In this document: positions 1-12,155 of the stretch, in pieces
Layout: the number at the start of each line of letters is the position of its first letter
Position numbering within the stretch: the stretch's first letter is position 1
DNA from: Nageia nagi
Taxonomy: Eukaryota > Pinophyta
DNA: 64,000 nt
Direction of reading: 5' to 3'
Assembly: GCA_050084985.1 (NCBI GenBank)
Contig: JBITNC010000001.1
Location: 34,658,001 to 34,722,000, forward strand
The notes under the pieces: generated by a model
What the model was told of the DNA's origin: nothing
Database searches by the model: none
Seen by the model: only the letters and a program-made list of their open reading frames with translations
Translations under genes and position numbers: made by a program

Positions 1-101
1 AAGTAAAAAGGATCAAAACCTTTGGTGATTCCTAACTCATTGTGAAGTAAGTTTCCAATATATACAATACTAAAGATTACAAGTTGCAACCATACAAATA
101 A

Positions 102-1405
102 ATGGAGAAGAATATCCTCATCTACTTTAGTGAGTATGAAATTAACAACATTCCAAGAGACAACAATAGATATGTTGATGCTATGGATAGTGTTGCTTCC
201 TTTGATCCTATTAACATGGAATATGAGGAAATTATTCTTATAATAACAAATATAGGTAAACCTTCTCATGATAATTTTATTGAATATTTTGTTTAAGATC
301 ATTATTATGTAGCTACTTGTATCAAAGTGTGTGAATGGTATCAAGATGTTTTAAATTATCTTAAATATGGTATTATTCCTATTTCCTTTGATCATAATAT
401 CATAATTAGACTTAAAATGCTAGCTACCAAGTAAGTCATCATTGGTGATTTGTTTTATATAAGGTATTTTGATGGTTCTCTTCTTAGATGTTTAATGAGG
501 CATGAAGTAGACATGGCCCTTCATCAAGCTCGTGATGGTGAATGTGGTGGAAACTTTAGTGCTAAATTTATTTATCAAAATTTGCTTACACTAGGTTATT
601 ATTTTCTAATATACTTAAAGATTATGAATTGCATGTTAAGAAATATAATCAATATCAAAATAATGTTAATTTTCAACCTTCACCTTCTCACGGTTTACAT
701 TCTATCATATGTCCTTGGCCTTTTTCTATTTGGGAACTTGATTTTATTGTTAAAATTAATCCTATTTAAATATATGGCCATAAGTTTATCATTACAGCTA
801 CAAAATACTTCACAAAATGGGTAGAGGCTATACACATGAAGTCTATAAATGTAGGTAAGATTGTTTAATTTCTTGTTGAGTTTATCATTTCTTGATATGG
901 TGTGGCTTCTAAATTATTCATGGATAATGGGTATATTTAAAGTTAATGAAGTTAAATACTTTCATGCTACATATCATATTTAAAGGAAATTATCTACCCC
1001 ATATTATCCCTAAGGTGAAAGTTAAGCCAAAGCATCTAATAAATTCATTAAGAGTATCTTATCCAAAACTATCGTAAAGCATGGTAAAGATTGGCATGAA
1101 CAAATCCCTTATTCTTTATAGGCCTATAGAACAAGTATAAGGACTTCTATAGGGGAAAACCCTTTCTCACTAATGTATGGTAATGAGGTCATAATTCCCC
1201 TTATATTAGATATCACATCTCTTCATGTGTCACTAGATGGTCTCATTCCCAATGATGATAGAAGAAAGGCTATATTAGCCTAACTAGAGGTCCTAGATGA
1301 AGAATGGGTTAATTATCTAGAACACCTTCATGTATATGATTATAGAATTCCAAAAGCCTATATCAAAAATATCAAGCCTAAAGAGTTCAATTTTTTCACA
1401 ATTTA
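102..1405 (+). pseudogene. Element D: Tat-like Ty3/gypsy pol remnant (RNase H end, integrase)
   Basis: This is the 3' part of a retrotransposon pol gene that would process and integrate element cDNA. The 64-codon stretch at 102-296 resembles the end of a Tat-lineage RNase H. Positions 450-600 hold an integrase zinc-binding region (ALHQARDGECGG, then a YQNLLTLGYY stretch). From about 716 the catalytic core is readable: WPFSIWELDFI, then ATKYFTKWVEAI, then FMDNG. The first two acidic catalytic residues are present, but the glutamate expected in the (A)EASNK motif reads as lysine. Several stops and frame changes interrupt it. The 5' part of the element lies left of the window. Lineage is inferred from motif wording; the integrase identity is solid. 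Confidence 0.8.
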
Positions 1406-2280
1406 AGGTAAATAAGAATGCAATCCAATTAACATCATGCATATGAAAAAGTTTTATATCTGATCCTTGTCATAAAAATATGCATTTCTTCATCTTTTTC
1501 ATACTAATGTTTCAAGAAAATAAGGCAACAATCTAGTGATGTTGTGAAGTAGCTTTAAATTGTGAAAAATATCCAAAATTTAAATATTTATTCATAATCA
1601 AGGTAAAATGATGAAAATTTATTTTATTTATTTACTTTCATTTCATTTTGTAAAAAAATTCTTATCATGAATGCTACTTGTCAAAACATATCAATATGGT
1701 TTTTCGTATCATTCTTCATATCATTAGCCTCCTTTTTAAGGAAGGGGTACTCTTATCAAAAAATCCATAGAAACATGATGGCTTGGAAAATCAAGTTGGC
1801 CACTCTTATCATTTCATACCTTTTTAATAAAAGGTCAATCTTATCATTTGGTACCTTCATAAGGAAGGGCATCCATATCAAAAATCCATGGTAACATGGT
1901 GGATTCTAATCAATTAAATTAGTTATTGACCTTCATCAAATCTTGGTAGATAAGTCACCAAGGATAGGTTTTCTTTCTTATCACATGCATGCTTTCCATA
2001 TCATGATGTTTAATATTTATATTTGAGATATCTTGTACAAAACTATTTTTTAACTAATCTCTTTTCAAGTTCCTTTTTCTTTGCCTTGTATTGCTCCTGT
2101 GATGAGAGGTACATCATGTTGCAACTAAGTCAAATATGATGCATAATATAGGCAAAACATCAAGGCATCCAAAGCTATAATTGTGAGATAAGTTTTTAGA
2201 GAGTACTTTCTTACTTTTCTTATTGTACTTTGAATTTAAGCTTTGATTATCTTTTATCCCAAAAATATTAAAACATATTC
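1406..2280 (+). other. Element D 3' untranslated region with a direct repeat
   Basis: No coding signal is seen between the integrase remnant and the polypurine tract. An imperfect repeat is present: the block starting AAGGAAGGG at 1,738 recurs at 1,861 (period about 123 bp), each followed by a similar ATCAAAAAATCCATAG-like stretch. Tandem repeats between pol and the 3' LTR are common in Tat/Ogre-type elements. Confidence 0.45.
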
Positions 2281-2293
2281 AAAGTGGGGCATC
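2281..2293 (+). other. Polypurine tract of element D
   Basis: The purine-rich run AAAGTGGGGCA lies directly before the putative 3' LTR start. It fits the primer for plus-strand DNA synthesis in an LTR element read left to right, consistent with the plus-strand integrase upstream. Confidence 0.5.
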
Positions 2294-2985
2294 TATTAAC
2301 ACCTAAAAAGGAATTTAAATTTAATTAAAATATCTTTTTAGGTATTTAAAATAATTTATTTACTTTATTAAATAAATATTCATTTCAAAATACTCTCTCA
2401 TCTACCTTTATGTTTTGTGGTAACAGAGTTTCTCAACATCACAATAAGCCTAAGGAGAATTCTTGTCACTAGATTTGTTTCCTATAAAGGTGTAGTGGTT
2501 GTGCATGATCAAATATATGATATGAAATGAAATAATCTCAAATCCTTGATAGGTGGCAATATACTCATTTCATTCTTGATTGATGTTTCTTAATGTCACC
2601 TATCATTTTTGGACTATGTTATACTTTGAGCATTGCCTTCCTATGATCTTTCATCCATATGCAAGTGAGATTCCATACATCAAAGGTGGGATAATGACAT
2701 TGGTTGTATAGTTGGGTTCCTAGCATCAATGTTGGGTTGAGGTAGGATTTGTGTCTCTATATTTTGAAGAAGCTCATCATTCATTCTCTTTTGATTAGAT
2801 ATCACCTTCAATCATTGGCATAGGTAAAGTACAAGCTTGTATCTTTCATAAATCCAATTTTGATAGGTCAAGGTGAATTAGATCATTTTCATCTTTTATG
2901 TCATTGATTTCCTACTATTTTATGGTTAATTATTAAATTATATATAATTTAAATAACTCTAATTATTATTATTTCCATTATAACA
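2294..2985 (+). repeat. Element D putative 3' LTR
   Basis: It begins TATTAACACC after the polypurine tract and ends ...ATAACA, about 692 bp. The same TATTAACACCTAAAA start opens solo LTR H at 21,666, and a shared internal stretch (a TGTTTCT, AATGTCACCT block) supports a common LTR family. The first two bases are TA where TG is usual, which could be decay. The other LTR is outside the window, so the ends cannot be confirmed by comparison. Confidence 0.45.
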
Positions 2986-2990
2986 CCTAG

Positions 2991-3905
2991 GATGAAAATA
3001 AGATAAAGAGTATTGTTAATCCCATGGGCTATATCAAATTCCAAATAGAGGTAGATCCCAAAAGGAAAAAGATCCATATGGTAATCACTTAGGACATTCA
3101 GTCAAGTGATACCACATAGCAAGTGATGAACTCTACCCTTCAACTAGATTATAAGAAGCTTTTGATGGTCGATAAGCATCAATTCTTGTAGATAGGTATA
3201 GACTTAGTGACAACAATGCTATCAAATATTATGCTAAAATTTTGAATAAAATAAAGAAAAATTCCTTATTGATAACTCAATTTAATGCCAAAAGAGAAAA
3301 GAGTAAGGCCTTGAGACTTAAAATTAAAGAAGTAACAACTACATTAAAATAAACACTTTCAAGGTTAGAGCTAAAATAGAAGGAAGATGATTTGAAGACA
3401 AAGACAAAAGAACTAATAAAGGTTGAAAATATTATTGATCCCTTGAAGATAACATTATCTTATAGGAAAAATATAATAGTTGAAAGAAATGATAAAATAA
3501 AAAGGCTCGAGGAGAAAGTAGCTAAAGTAGACAAATTACTTATTAATCTCAAAGAGAAAGATGAAGAGATCATGAATCTTCTCAAAAAAAAGGAAAGAAA
3601 ATAAGCTAATTTGAACTACTAAGGAAAAGAATGTAACTTCTTAGAAGAATGCAAATATGGTCTTTCATAAGATTCAAATTAAGGAAAAGGAAAATCTCAA
3701 AGCACAACTTCAGCAATAGCTCTCCACCCACTCCACTTAAAATGTATGCAACATAGAGGATTTAGTCTCCCTAAAAATAAAATGCTAGGGGGAAATTTAT
3801 CAAAAAATTCAAGGCCTCTTTCCCAAAGATGAATATTTGAAATACTAGAAAGAATTGCTAAAGGAACTTTATTCATAACTTAGTCAATTTCAGGTCATAA
3901 CATGA
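2991..3905 (+). pseudogene. Decayed coiled-coil coding sequence of unknown identity
   Basis: Read in two frames with one shift near 3,220, this stretch gives a charged, heptad-rich protein. It opens with DENKIKSIVNPMGYI and includes the open stretch 3,392-3,604, rich in Lys, Glu and Leu (KRLEEKVAKVDKLL, NLKEKDEEIMNLLKKK). At least five in-frame stops break it. The pattern is a long coiled coil of about 300 residues. I do not recognise the family. It could be a gag-like or accessory protein of a non-autonomous retroelement ending at the LTR-like block at 4,047, or a captured host fragment. Confidence 0.4.
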
Positions 3906-4046
3906 ATGTAATGACCCTCCTTAGTAGATTAGTAGGCTATTTTGTAGTGATGTGTGGTGGGATTATGTTAATGTGTGTAGACTATTATGTTTTTATGTAT
4001 GGTATGTACAAGCTTTGAGGATAAATATTACTTAAGGGGATGATAA

Positions 4047-4359
4047 TGTTATGCTCATAACATGTTATTTATGTTATATTAGTATTTATCCCACATGTAA
4101 TAGGTTTGGAAGTTTAAGGATCACAAAGGGCTATTTATGAGGCCTTCCATATTGTAATGTTCAAGCAAGAAATATAGTTTCATTTAAGGAGAGAACTTAT
4201 CCTCTAGGAGGTTCCCCCTTAAAGTGTTGCAAGTGATTTAGTTACTTTTTTAAGTAGTATTTATAATGGTTTTGCATATATGAATGGTGTTTTCATATTG
4301 GAGTGGTTTATGTGTATTTATGAGTAATCTAGTTATTATGAAATAGTGGGTTCTTAACA
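4047..4359 (+). repeat. Possible short LTR with preceding polypurine tract
   Basis: A purine-rich run (AAGGGGATGATAA, about 4,033-4,046) precedes TGTTATGCTCATAACATG, and the block could end at ...CTTAACA (4,359), giving TG...CA ends. Just upstream an FEDKYYLRG reading resembles the tail of Ty3/gypsy pol. No second copy or target duplication is visible. Confidence 0.3.
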
Positions 4360-4795
4360 CTAGAAGATACTGAGATTGCATGATGAATGATGTCAGCAAC
4401 AAAACCATGTGTGATAAAATGAGACAACTTCTCATGAAATATGATAATTTTATGTTACAAACAATATGGCTTTGAATGATATTATTTCACTAAATAGAAC
4501 AAATAGTAGTAGTAGTCAAAATAAATATATTCTACATTCCCAATATCCTCAAAAGATACACAAAAATAGGATATTTCTAATAAATTATACATATATCAAA
4601 GCCTCTTTAAAGAGTAATATTTATTATCATATGGTGGTTATGATTATCAAGCATGTATGCTAAGTTTTTGAAAATACACAATAGGAAAGTATGTCAAAGA
4701 GGCACCATATCACATATTTCAAGCACTAAATGAAAAATTGCTTCAATTTAAATTCCAACTAGTACTATCCAAATAATACAAATAAAACATATTTT
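4360..4795. other. No feature seen
   Basis: AT-rich sequence between the possible LTR and element E. Only short chance reading frames are present, and no homology to other parts of the window was noticed. Confidence 0.4.
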
Positions 4796-5062
4796 TGTAA
4801 GCATTTAAATCCTACATAATTAGAATTTAGGGTGCAATCTACAACAAAAACTCAAGATATAGATAGTTACTTATAAATATTTTTGTTATAGTTTATCTTA
4901 TGTTAAAATGAAAAAGATGAGGATGAAATATGGATTTCCCTTGGTGTACTTTCTCATTAGATATAAATAACATCTACAAAATAAATGATGTTAGAGTAAA
5001 CCTCAATTCCTTAAGATATTTATGCCACTCAAGGTAGGGATAAACCCTAGCTAAAGATGATA
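4796..5062 (-). repeat. Element E left LTR, piece 1 of 4
   Basis: 267 bp starting TGTAAGCAT, matching the start of the right LTR at 28,240. It ends with TGATA, the target duplicated by A1. Piece 2 resumes on the far side of A1. Confidence 0.85.
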
Positions 5063-6257
5063 TGATCCATAAACCATAAGATTAAAAATTTCAATTTAAC
5101 CTTGCTAAATGGATCATTTCACACTTAAAATAATTAAGTGCTTGTAAAGGAAAATCAGGAATAAACTTGTAAACATAGAGAAGAGAAAAGCATTCACTAA
5201 AGAAGAGATAAGCAAAATTTATCCTGGTTCACCCAATGTGGGCTACATCCAGCTCAAAAGCTCTCTACTATTAATGGGGGAATCACTTTACAAGGCCTCC
5301 TTGGTCCTTCAAAACCTCCTCTCACATTCACAACACACTCTCAACTCTGAAAATCACAACAAAATTTAAACAATTCCTAAAATCTTCCTTCTTTCTTCTT
5401 CTATCCAATTTGCTCCCTTTTTATACAATTTTTGGAGCTAAAATTGGGAAGAATTATAGCTAGGAAATTTGGAAAAAAAATACATTTTTAGATACCCATT
5501 ATCCTCCTTGATCTTCCTGTCAAATTTGGGCTCAATTGGTTGCAAAAATCTCCCTAAAATGAGCTCTAAAATTGAAAAACATGCTCTCTGGACTATTGTA
5601 GGTTGTAGGATAAACTTAGCCCAAAAATAGGACCTTAAGCGAATCAAAAATCACCAAAAAAACCTTAGAAACACCCAAAATACATTAAATAAATCCAAAA
5701 TTGGGTGGGTGCACTGTGGTGGTGACACATGGCACATTCTAGGATGAAGTCAACTGGTCAATGGGTGGCCAGGCTAACTGGTCAAGTGGTGATGTAGGTG
5801 GTTAGGTAGGCTAGCATGGAGGTTTATCAGGCATTCAATTGGTCCACATGGTTAGCTAGCAATCTGGCATGAGTGGCTCATCAGATGGTCAAATGTTCAA
5901 ACTCTCCATGTAGGCCTCCATGTGGTCTGACGTGGTCTGAACGTGGCAGGTGGGATTTGGTGGTCAAATGCAATCTTCACCTACATGGTCTGGTAGTGCG
6001 TGGGCCCGATCAGACTCCTCCTCCTACATCTATGTGGGCTCTGTCACACCTATGTGGCTTCCATATTGGCGGGTGGGTCCCACCATATTTTTTTTTCTTC
6101 CAAAAATACACAAACTAGAATTAGGGCCATAGCTTCCTCATATGGACTCAAATTTTCAATCTGAAAGAAGTGTCAAAAAGCTGAAGATAAGATGATCACA
6201 CTGAACACACTAAAATGGAGATTACTAAATGTTTAAAGGATCCAAATTTTTGGATCA
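5063..6257 (-). repeat. Element A1 3' LTR
   Basis: 1,195 bp, direct repeat of 10,870-12,046, with many scattered substitutions between the two, so the insertion is not recent. It holds a TATA-like GTATAAAAAGGG on the minus strand near 5,417-5,428. Reading frames on the plus strand at 5,873-6,132 are LTR sequence, not genes. Confidence 0.95.
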
Positions 6258-6268
6258 TTCCTCTCCAC
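6258..6268 (-). other. Element A1 polypurine tract
   Basis: On the minus strand GTGGAGAGGAA directly precedes the 3' LTR start TGATCC. Position and purine content fit the plus-strand primer. Confidence 0.7.
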
Positions 6269-6426
6269 TGAGAGAGAGCTTTTGTCCCCAAAAGCATTTA
6301 GGATGATGGAATAAGGTGAGGGTAGAGCTCCCTCACCTGATCAACTGCATACCACTTGCCCTTATGTGGATGTTGGCCCTTCACTCCAATATGCCACACC
6401 TCACATATGCCACTATGAGATGATCA

Positions 6427-9400
6427 TTACTTCTTTTCCAATACTGCATCCTCAACCAACACGTTCATGTGCTCAGGGGCTAAATCCTCAACTGATGGTA
6501 ACATGACATCTGTATCTTCTGCAACTAAGGTTGGTTCATGCAACTTCAAGTTCTCAACATTAATAATAGAATATATTTGCATATAAGGTGGTAATTCCAA
6601 TCGAAAAGCATTATCTCCAACTTGACCAATAATAGTAAATGGGCCATACCTTATAGGTTTCAACTTCTTTCCCTTACCATGTTGTCTCTCCTTGCTAAGA
6701 TGAAGCCATACTTGATCCCCAACCTGAAATTTATGATCCACCCTATGATGATCATGCCTCTCCTTATATTTGGCCTAACTCTTCTCTAATTGTTCTTTTA
6801 TTTTTTGATGAATCAATCTAACCATCTCAATAAAATTCTTTGCCCTTTCCTCCTCATCATGAAGAACTATATCTCCATCACTTGTTGAAGCAAAAGCCAT
6901 ATCAAAAGGTGACTTTGGAAAATAACCAAAACAAGTCTCAAAAGGTGTTTTATTAGTAGAGGAATGTAAAGCCTAATTATATTCATGCTATATATAATTC
7001 AAATGCTCATCCCAAGTCTTAGGATGCTTACCATAATAACCCTGTAATAGGTGTACCACTGTCCTGTTTACCACCTCTATTTGACCATCTGTTTGTGGAT
7101 GAAAAGCTATACTCCTTTTTAACTTAGTGTCCATCCTTTCCCACAAAGAAGTCCAAAATTTTCCAAGAAACTTGGAATCCCTATTAGAAATGATAGAAGT
7201 AGGAAGACCAAAATGTACCCACACATAAGTAAAGAAAAGATTAGCAGCCTCTTGACCTGTTATAGTCTTTTTACATGGGATTAGAATACACATCTTACTG
7301 AATTTATCCACAACCACATATAAATAATCATGACCTCTTTTATACATAGGTAAACCTCCAACAAAATCCATAGAAGTACTCTCCCATGGTCGTGTAGGAA
7401 TGGAAAATGGCATATAAAGACCAAATTTCTTGTTATTAGGTTTGCTTACACTGCATAACATACAACCTCTAATGTATCTGGATATATTTTCTTACATTTC
7501 AGGCCAATAACAATACCTTTGTAGATTAGCAAGAGTTTTCCCAACACCAAAGTGTCTTGAAATATGAGAAGTATGAGCTTCCCTAATCAAATCATTCCTC
7601 TCACCATTAAGAATACAAAGTTTTACCAAATGAAAAAGTAATCCATCATGCAAATGAAAGTCATAATTTCCAACCTCATTACCAAGATTCAATCTTTGAT
7701 ACACATTGTGGAAATCAAGATCAACCACATATTGTTCTTTATACCCGTCATGCATCAAAGTATTATTTTGTAGAATCACAACACTAGCAACTATTGGAGG
7801 CCTAGACAACATCTCAGCAATTTTATTTTGTGTACCCTTTTTATACTTAATCACCAAATGAAATTGTTGCAAAAATCCCATCCATCGAAAGTGCCTAGAC
7901 TGTTGCAACTTAGATTGTGATTGAAGGTATTGCAAGGGTTGATGGTCTGTATGTATTATTGTCTCTTTTCCTACCAAATAGTGCTTCCATTTTTTAACAC
8001 TTTGAACCAATGCATACAACTCTTTGTCATAAGTGGGATAGTTTCTTACCACACTAGTAAATATTTCCGAGTGATAGCAAATAGGATGTTTTTCCTGCAA
8101 TAAAACTGCACCCATAGCATAGTCACTAGCATCAGTTTCAATTTCAAAAGGTTTATGAAGATTAGGCAAAGCAAGTACTAGAGCATTACTAATTTTATTT
8201 TTAAGCAAATCAAAACATGTTGTTCTTTCCCTCCCCACTGAAATCCATGATTCTTTCCTATAATTACATGAAGTGGAGAAGCCATGTAAGAAAAATTAGC
8301 AATAAACTTGCATAAATATTGTACTACCCCAAGAAAAATTCTAGTTTCTATCACATAAGTGGGAGTAGGCCATTTCAACACAGCCTCAACTTTTGCAGGA
8401 TCTATCTTTAATTGACCTTCACCTACAATGTGGCCAAGATAGGTTAAACTTTTCCTGACAAACTCACACTTAGACATCTTCAAATAGAATTTTGCTTCCC
8501 TTAAAACTTCAAACACTTTATGAATATGCACCAAACAATCTTTCCAATTATCACTATAAATGAGAATATCATCAAGGTACACAATAACAAAATCATCAAT
8601 TAAAGGCCTTAAAACCTCATTCATTACTCTCATAAAAGTAGTAGGAGCATTGCATAATCCAAATGGTAAAACCAACCATTCAAACAATCATTGCCTAGTT
8701 TTAAAAGTAGTCTTCCACACATCCTCTTCTTTAACTCGTACTTGATGATAACCACTTCTTAGATATAATTTTGTAAAAAGCCTAGCTTTTGTTAATTTAT
8801 CCATTAAATCATCAATGCGTGGCAAAGGATATTGATTTTTAACCGTGATCTTATTTAGTGCCCTGTAATCAACACACATATGCCAAGTTCCATCTTTCTT
8901 TGGAATTATAACAATAGGAGATCCACATGGTGATGTGCTAGGTCTAATGACTCCTTGATCTAACAATTCCTTGACTTGTTTATTAATTTCTTCATTTTCT
9001 AAAACAAAATTTCTATACAAGCCAATATTAGGAAGTGCAACATCAGGATGTAATTGAATCTCATGTTGTATATCTCTTTTAGGTGGAAGTTCTTTAGGTA
9101 CTTGAAATAAATCTTCAAATTTAGAAATTTTCTCTTTAACTTCTTCTTTGTATTGTGGTTCACAATCTTCAAGTGCCTTTATGATTTCTACTTCATCTTG
9201 AGATTTCGCCATTGCAAGTATAAACATTTGTCCTATATTGATTAGTTTCTTTGCTTGTCCTACAGTAATCAAAGAAATATCCTTTTTATTGCTTTCATGA
9301 GCACTAACCATGTATTCAATTCCATCTTTAATGAGTCTATATTTGTTTTCCTTTCTATAAAACAAAGCATCTCTTTCCCATAGATAAGGACTACCAAGCA

Positions 9401-9689
9401 CAATCCCACAAATATCCAAAGGAATAACATCAAGTAAAACTTCATCAATGTAATCCCTATTAATCCCAAATTGCAACTTGCATTGTTGTGTTACTTTCAA
9501 CTGTGAATCTTTATTAACCCATCCTAATGGATATGGGTTTGGATGGGGTTGAGTAGTGAGTGCAAGTGATTTGACATACTTTTCTATAATCAAATTAGCT
9601 TGAGATCCAAAATCAAACAATGTATCAATCCTAGTCTTCTTAGCTTGCACCTTGATGTGAAAAAGTTCAATTTTCTTCTTTTCCTCATC
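6427..9689 (-). pseudogene. Element A1 pol: protease, reverse transcriptase, RNase H, integrase
   Basis: Minus-strand pol in canonical Ty3/gypsy order. The protease loop (about 9,600-9,620) reads FDFGSQANLI, where a DSG core is expected, so the serine is replaced. Reverse transcriptase runs about 9,000-8,200, with NQYPLPRIDDLMDKL, LPFGLCNAPTTF and the catalytic YLDD at 8,562-8,580. RNase H has DASDYAMGAVLLQ. Integrase shows H and CX2C zinc-binding residues, then MDFVGGLP, the second Asp in SNRDSKF and Glu in DGQIEVVNR. The C-terminal GPFTIIGQVG...LKLHEP part has no chromodomain. Lesions: an in-frame TGA at 8,688-8,690 (A2 has Gly), a 1-bp loss near 8,215, and stops near 7,490, 6,985 and 6,775. 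Confidence 0.92.
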
Positions 9690-10617
9690 TTAATTAGCTG
9701 TATTATGTAAAGCCATACATGTCATTTTCTCATCTACATCTGAACCATCTTCAATTTCACAAGTAATAGTATTTTTTTGCTTTCTTTGACCTTTAGGTTT
9801 AGGGCGTAATTTGGGATGCAATTTCCAACATTTAGCCTCTAAATGACCTTCTTTTTGACAATGTGCACATACATCTTTAGACTTTTGTGTAGTGGACATA
9901 GTTTTCTTTTTCCCCTTTCCTTTATCATTATGACTATTTTTATTGGAAGCATTATTCTTTTTACCATCCTTAACAAAATTTCCCCTTTCTTCTAAGTGAG
10001 TAGCTTGTACACAAACTTTATCCAAATCATTTGGATCAAACATCAAAATGGTATCTCTTAAATAATTGTGTAAACCACCAATATACTTAAGAAGAGTATC
10101 TTGGGAATCAAGAGGAATACCTAGCATTGTAGCTCTTCTTCAAAATTTTGTAGTGTACTCTTGCACACTTTGCCCTTTGCCTTGATGAAAAGTTTGCCAA
10201 TCCATGATTGCCTTTTGTCGATAACCCAAAGGATAAAATTGTTTCTCTAAGCAATTGTACAAAATGAGTCCAAGAAGCATTACAAACTTGAATAGATTCA
10301 TTCTTACTTTGTAAATAACTTTCCCACCAAATAAGTGCATTACCACTCATTTTAAGAGTTGCTAATTGGATTTTATCCTCATCTCTTACAATTATTTGAA
10401 TTCTACAATCTACTTCAATTTGTTTAATCCAATGGTCTAATTTCTCAGCATTTACTTCTCCAATAAAAGTAGGCAAATCAAATTTAACTTCCAATTTCAA
10501 AGGAGAACTATGAAAAACACTATGTGTAACATCATTATCAATTTTATTACTTTCACTAGTTTCACCTTCATTTTTCTTGTATTGTTGGTCTTGAAAATGT
10601 TGGAATTGTAGAGACAT
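9690..10617 (-). pseudogene. Element A1 gag with CCHC zinc knuckle
   Basis: Gag forms the particle that packages element RNA. The N-terminal part holds PTFIGEVNAEKLDHWI and LKMSGNALIWWESY, typical of plant Ty3/gypsy gag. A basic linker follows, then a complete CX2CX4HX4C knuckle at 9,828-9,869. One extra base near 10,240 compared with A2 shifts the frame, so the original protein continues in a second frame from about 10,346 downward. A stop near 9,690 separates it from the protease; in A2 the same stretch is open, suggesting one continuous gag-pol frame in the ancestor. Confidence 0.9.
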
Positions 10618-10853
10618 TTTCTAGAACATTGTGGCAAGATCAGCAATTTACTTCTCCACATTAGACCCTCCTTCATTGGCCATGGGTCCAAGCTCTCTTT
10701 GCTTCTTTAGCCAAACTCTAGAACTAATTTCTAGATCCTCCTCCACAAATTCTCCTTCTCCTTTCTTGCTTTGTGACTTGGTATACATGTAAGAATACTT
10801 TCCAAACACCAACAACAATCTCAAAAATAGAGGTTATCCCAATGATTCAACTT

Positions 10854-10865
10854 GCTCTGATACCA
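10854..10865 (-). other. Element A1 primer binding site (initiator tRNA-Met type)
   Basis: On the minus strand TGGTATCAGAGC lies four bases after the 5' LTR. This is the usual plant LTR-element site complementary to the 3' end of initiator tRNA-Met and fixes the element's orientation. Confidence 0.92.
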
Positions 10866-10869
10866 AACT

Positions 10870-12046
10870 TGATCCATAAACCATAAGATTAAAAATTTCA
10901 ATTTAACCTTGCTAAATGGATCATTTCACACTTAAAATAATTAAGTTCTTATAAAGGAAAATCAGGAATAAACTTGTAAACATAGAGAAACCAAAGAAGA
11001 GACAAGCAAAATTTATCCTAGTTCACCTAATGTGGGCTACATCCATCTCAAAAGCTCTCCATATCAATGGGGGAATCACTTTACAAGGCCTCCTTTGTCC
11101 TTCAAAACCTCCTCTCACATTCACAACACACTCTCAGCTCTGAAAATCACAACAAAACTAAAATAATTCCCGAAATCTTCCTTCTTTCTTCTTTTGTCCA
11201 ATTTGCTCCCCTTTTATACAATTTTTGGAGATAAAATTGGAGAGAATTAAAGCTAGGAAATCTATAAAAAAAATACATTTTTAGATACCCATTATCCTCC
11301 TTGATCTTCCTATCAAATTTGGGCTTAATTGGTTGCAAAAATCTCCCTAAAACGAGCTCTAAAATTGAAAAACATGCTCTTTGGACTATTGTAGGTTGTA
11401 GGATAAACTCAACCCAAAAATAGGACCTTAAGCGAATCAAAAATCATTAAAAAAACCTTAGAAACACCCAAAATATGATAAATAAATCCAAAACTAGGTA
11501 GGTGGACTGTGGTGGTGACATGTGGCACATTGTGGGATGAAGTCAATTGGTCAACAGGCGACTAGGCTGACTGGTCAGGTGGTGACATAGCCGGTCAGGC
11601 AAGTTGGTGTGGTGTTTTATCAGGTGATCAACTGGTCCACATGGTTAGCTGGCAATCTGGTGTGAGCATCTCATCGGATGGTCAAATGTTTAAACTCTCC
11701 ACATAGGCCTCCACGTGGTCCGACATGGTCTGAACATGGCAAGTAGGATTTGGCAGTCAAATGCAGTCTCTACCTACATGGTCTGATGATGCATGGGCCC
11801 TGTCAGACTCCTCCTCTTATGTCTACGTGGGCTCTATCATGCCTACATGGCTTCCATGTTGGTGGGTGGGTCCCACCATTTTTTTTTTCCAAAAATACAA
11901 AAACTAGACTTAGGGCCATAGCTTCCTCATACGGACTCAGATTTTCAATCTGAAAGAAGCATCGAAAAGCTGAAGACAAGATGATCACACTGAACACACT
12001 AAAATGGAGATTACTGAATGTTTAAAGGATCCAAATTTTTGGATCA
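10870..12046 (-). repeat. Element A1 5' LTR
   Basis: 1,177 bp, partner of 5,063-6,257. A TATA-like TGTATAAAAGGGG on the minus strand at about 11,208-11,220 is the likely former promoter core. The right end ...GGATCA is followed at once by the target copy TGATA. Confidence 0.95.
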
Positions 12047-12051
12047 TGATA

Positions 12052-12155
12052 GTAGGTATCCTTGTCCATAATCAAATGGATAATCAAAATATAATCAAGG
12101 ATAACTATATGTGTGTGGTGTTATCTTTTCCTAATGCTAATGTTATATTCTCTTT
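12052..12155 (-). repeat. Element E left LTR, piece 2 of 4
   Basis: 104 bp between A1 and LINE F, matching right-LTR sequence after its TGATA at about 28,515. The last 18 bases (12,138-12,155) are the left copy of the LINE F target duplication. Confidence 0.85.

Larger units (their letters stand above)
5063..12046 (-). mobile_element. Element A1: full-length Ty3/gypsy retrotransposon
   Basis: A 6,984-bp element bounded by two LTRs with TGATCC...GGATCA ends and flanked by the perfect 5-bp duplication TGATA (5,058-5,062 and 12,047-12,051). In sense (minus) order it has the 5' LTR, an initiator-Met-type primer site, gag with zinc knuckle, protease, reverse transcriptase, RNase H, integrase, a polypurine tract and the 3' LTR. 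It sits inside the left LTR of element E; the intact right LTR of E shows the unoccupied target at about 28,511-28,515. Stops and frameshifts in gag and pol make it non-autonomous. A2 at 35,255 is the same family. Confidence 0.95.

Noticed and set aside
450-824. 124-codon frame with a hydrophobic C-terminal half, resembling a membrane protein
   Set aside because: Its first part is the integrase zinc-binding region of element D; the hydrophobic part appears after a frameshift.
5873-6132. Plus-strand reading frames with Pro- and Trp-rich proteins; similar at 11,750-11,953
   Set aside because: They lie in the LTRs of A1, antisense to the element, and differ between the two LTR copies.
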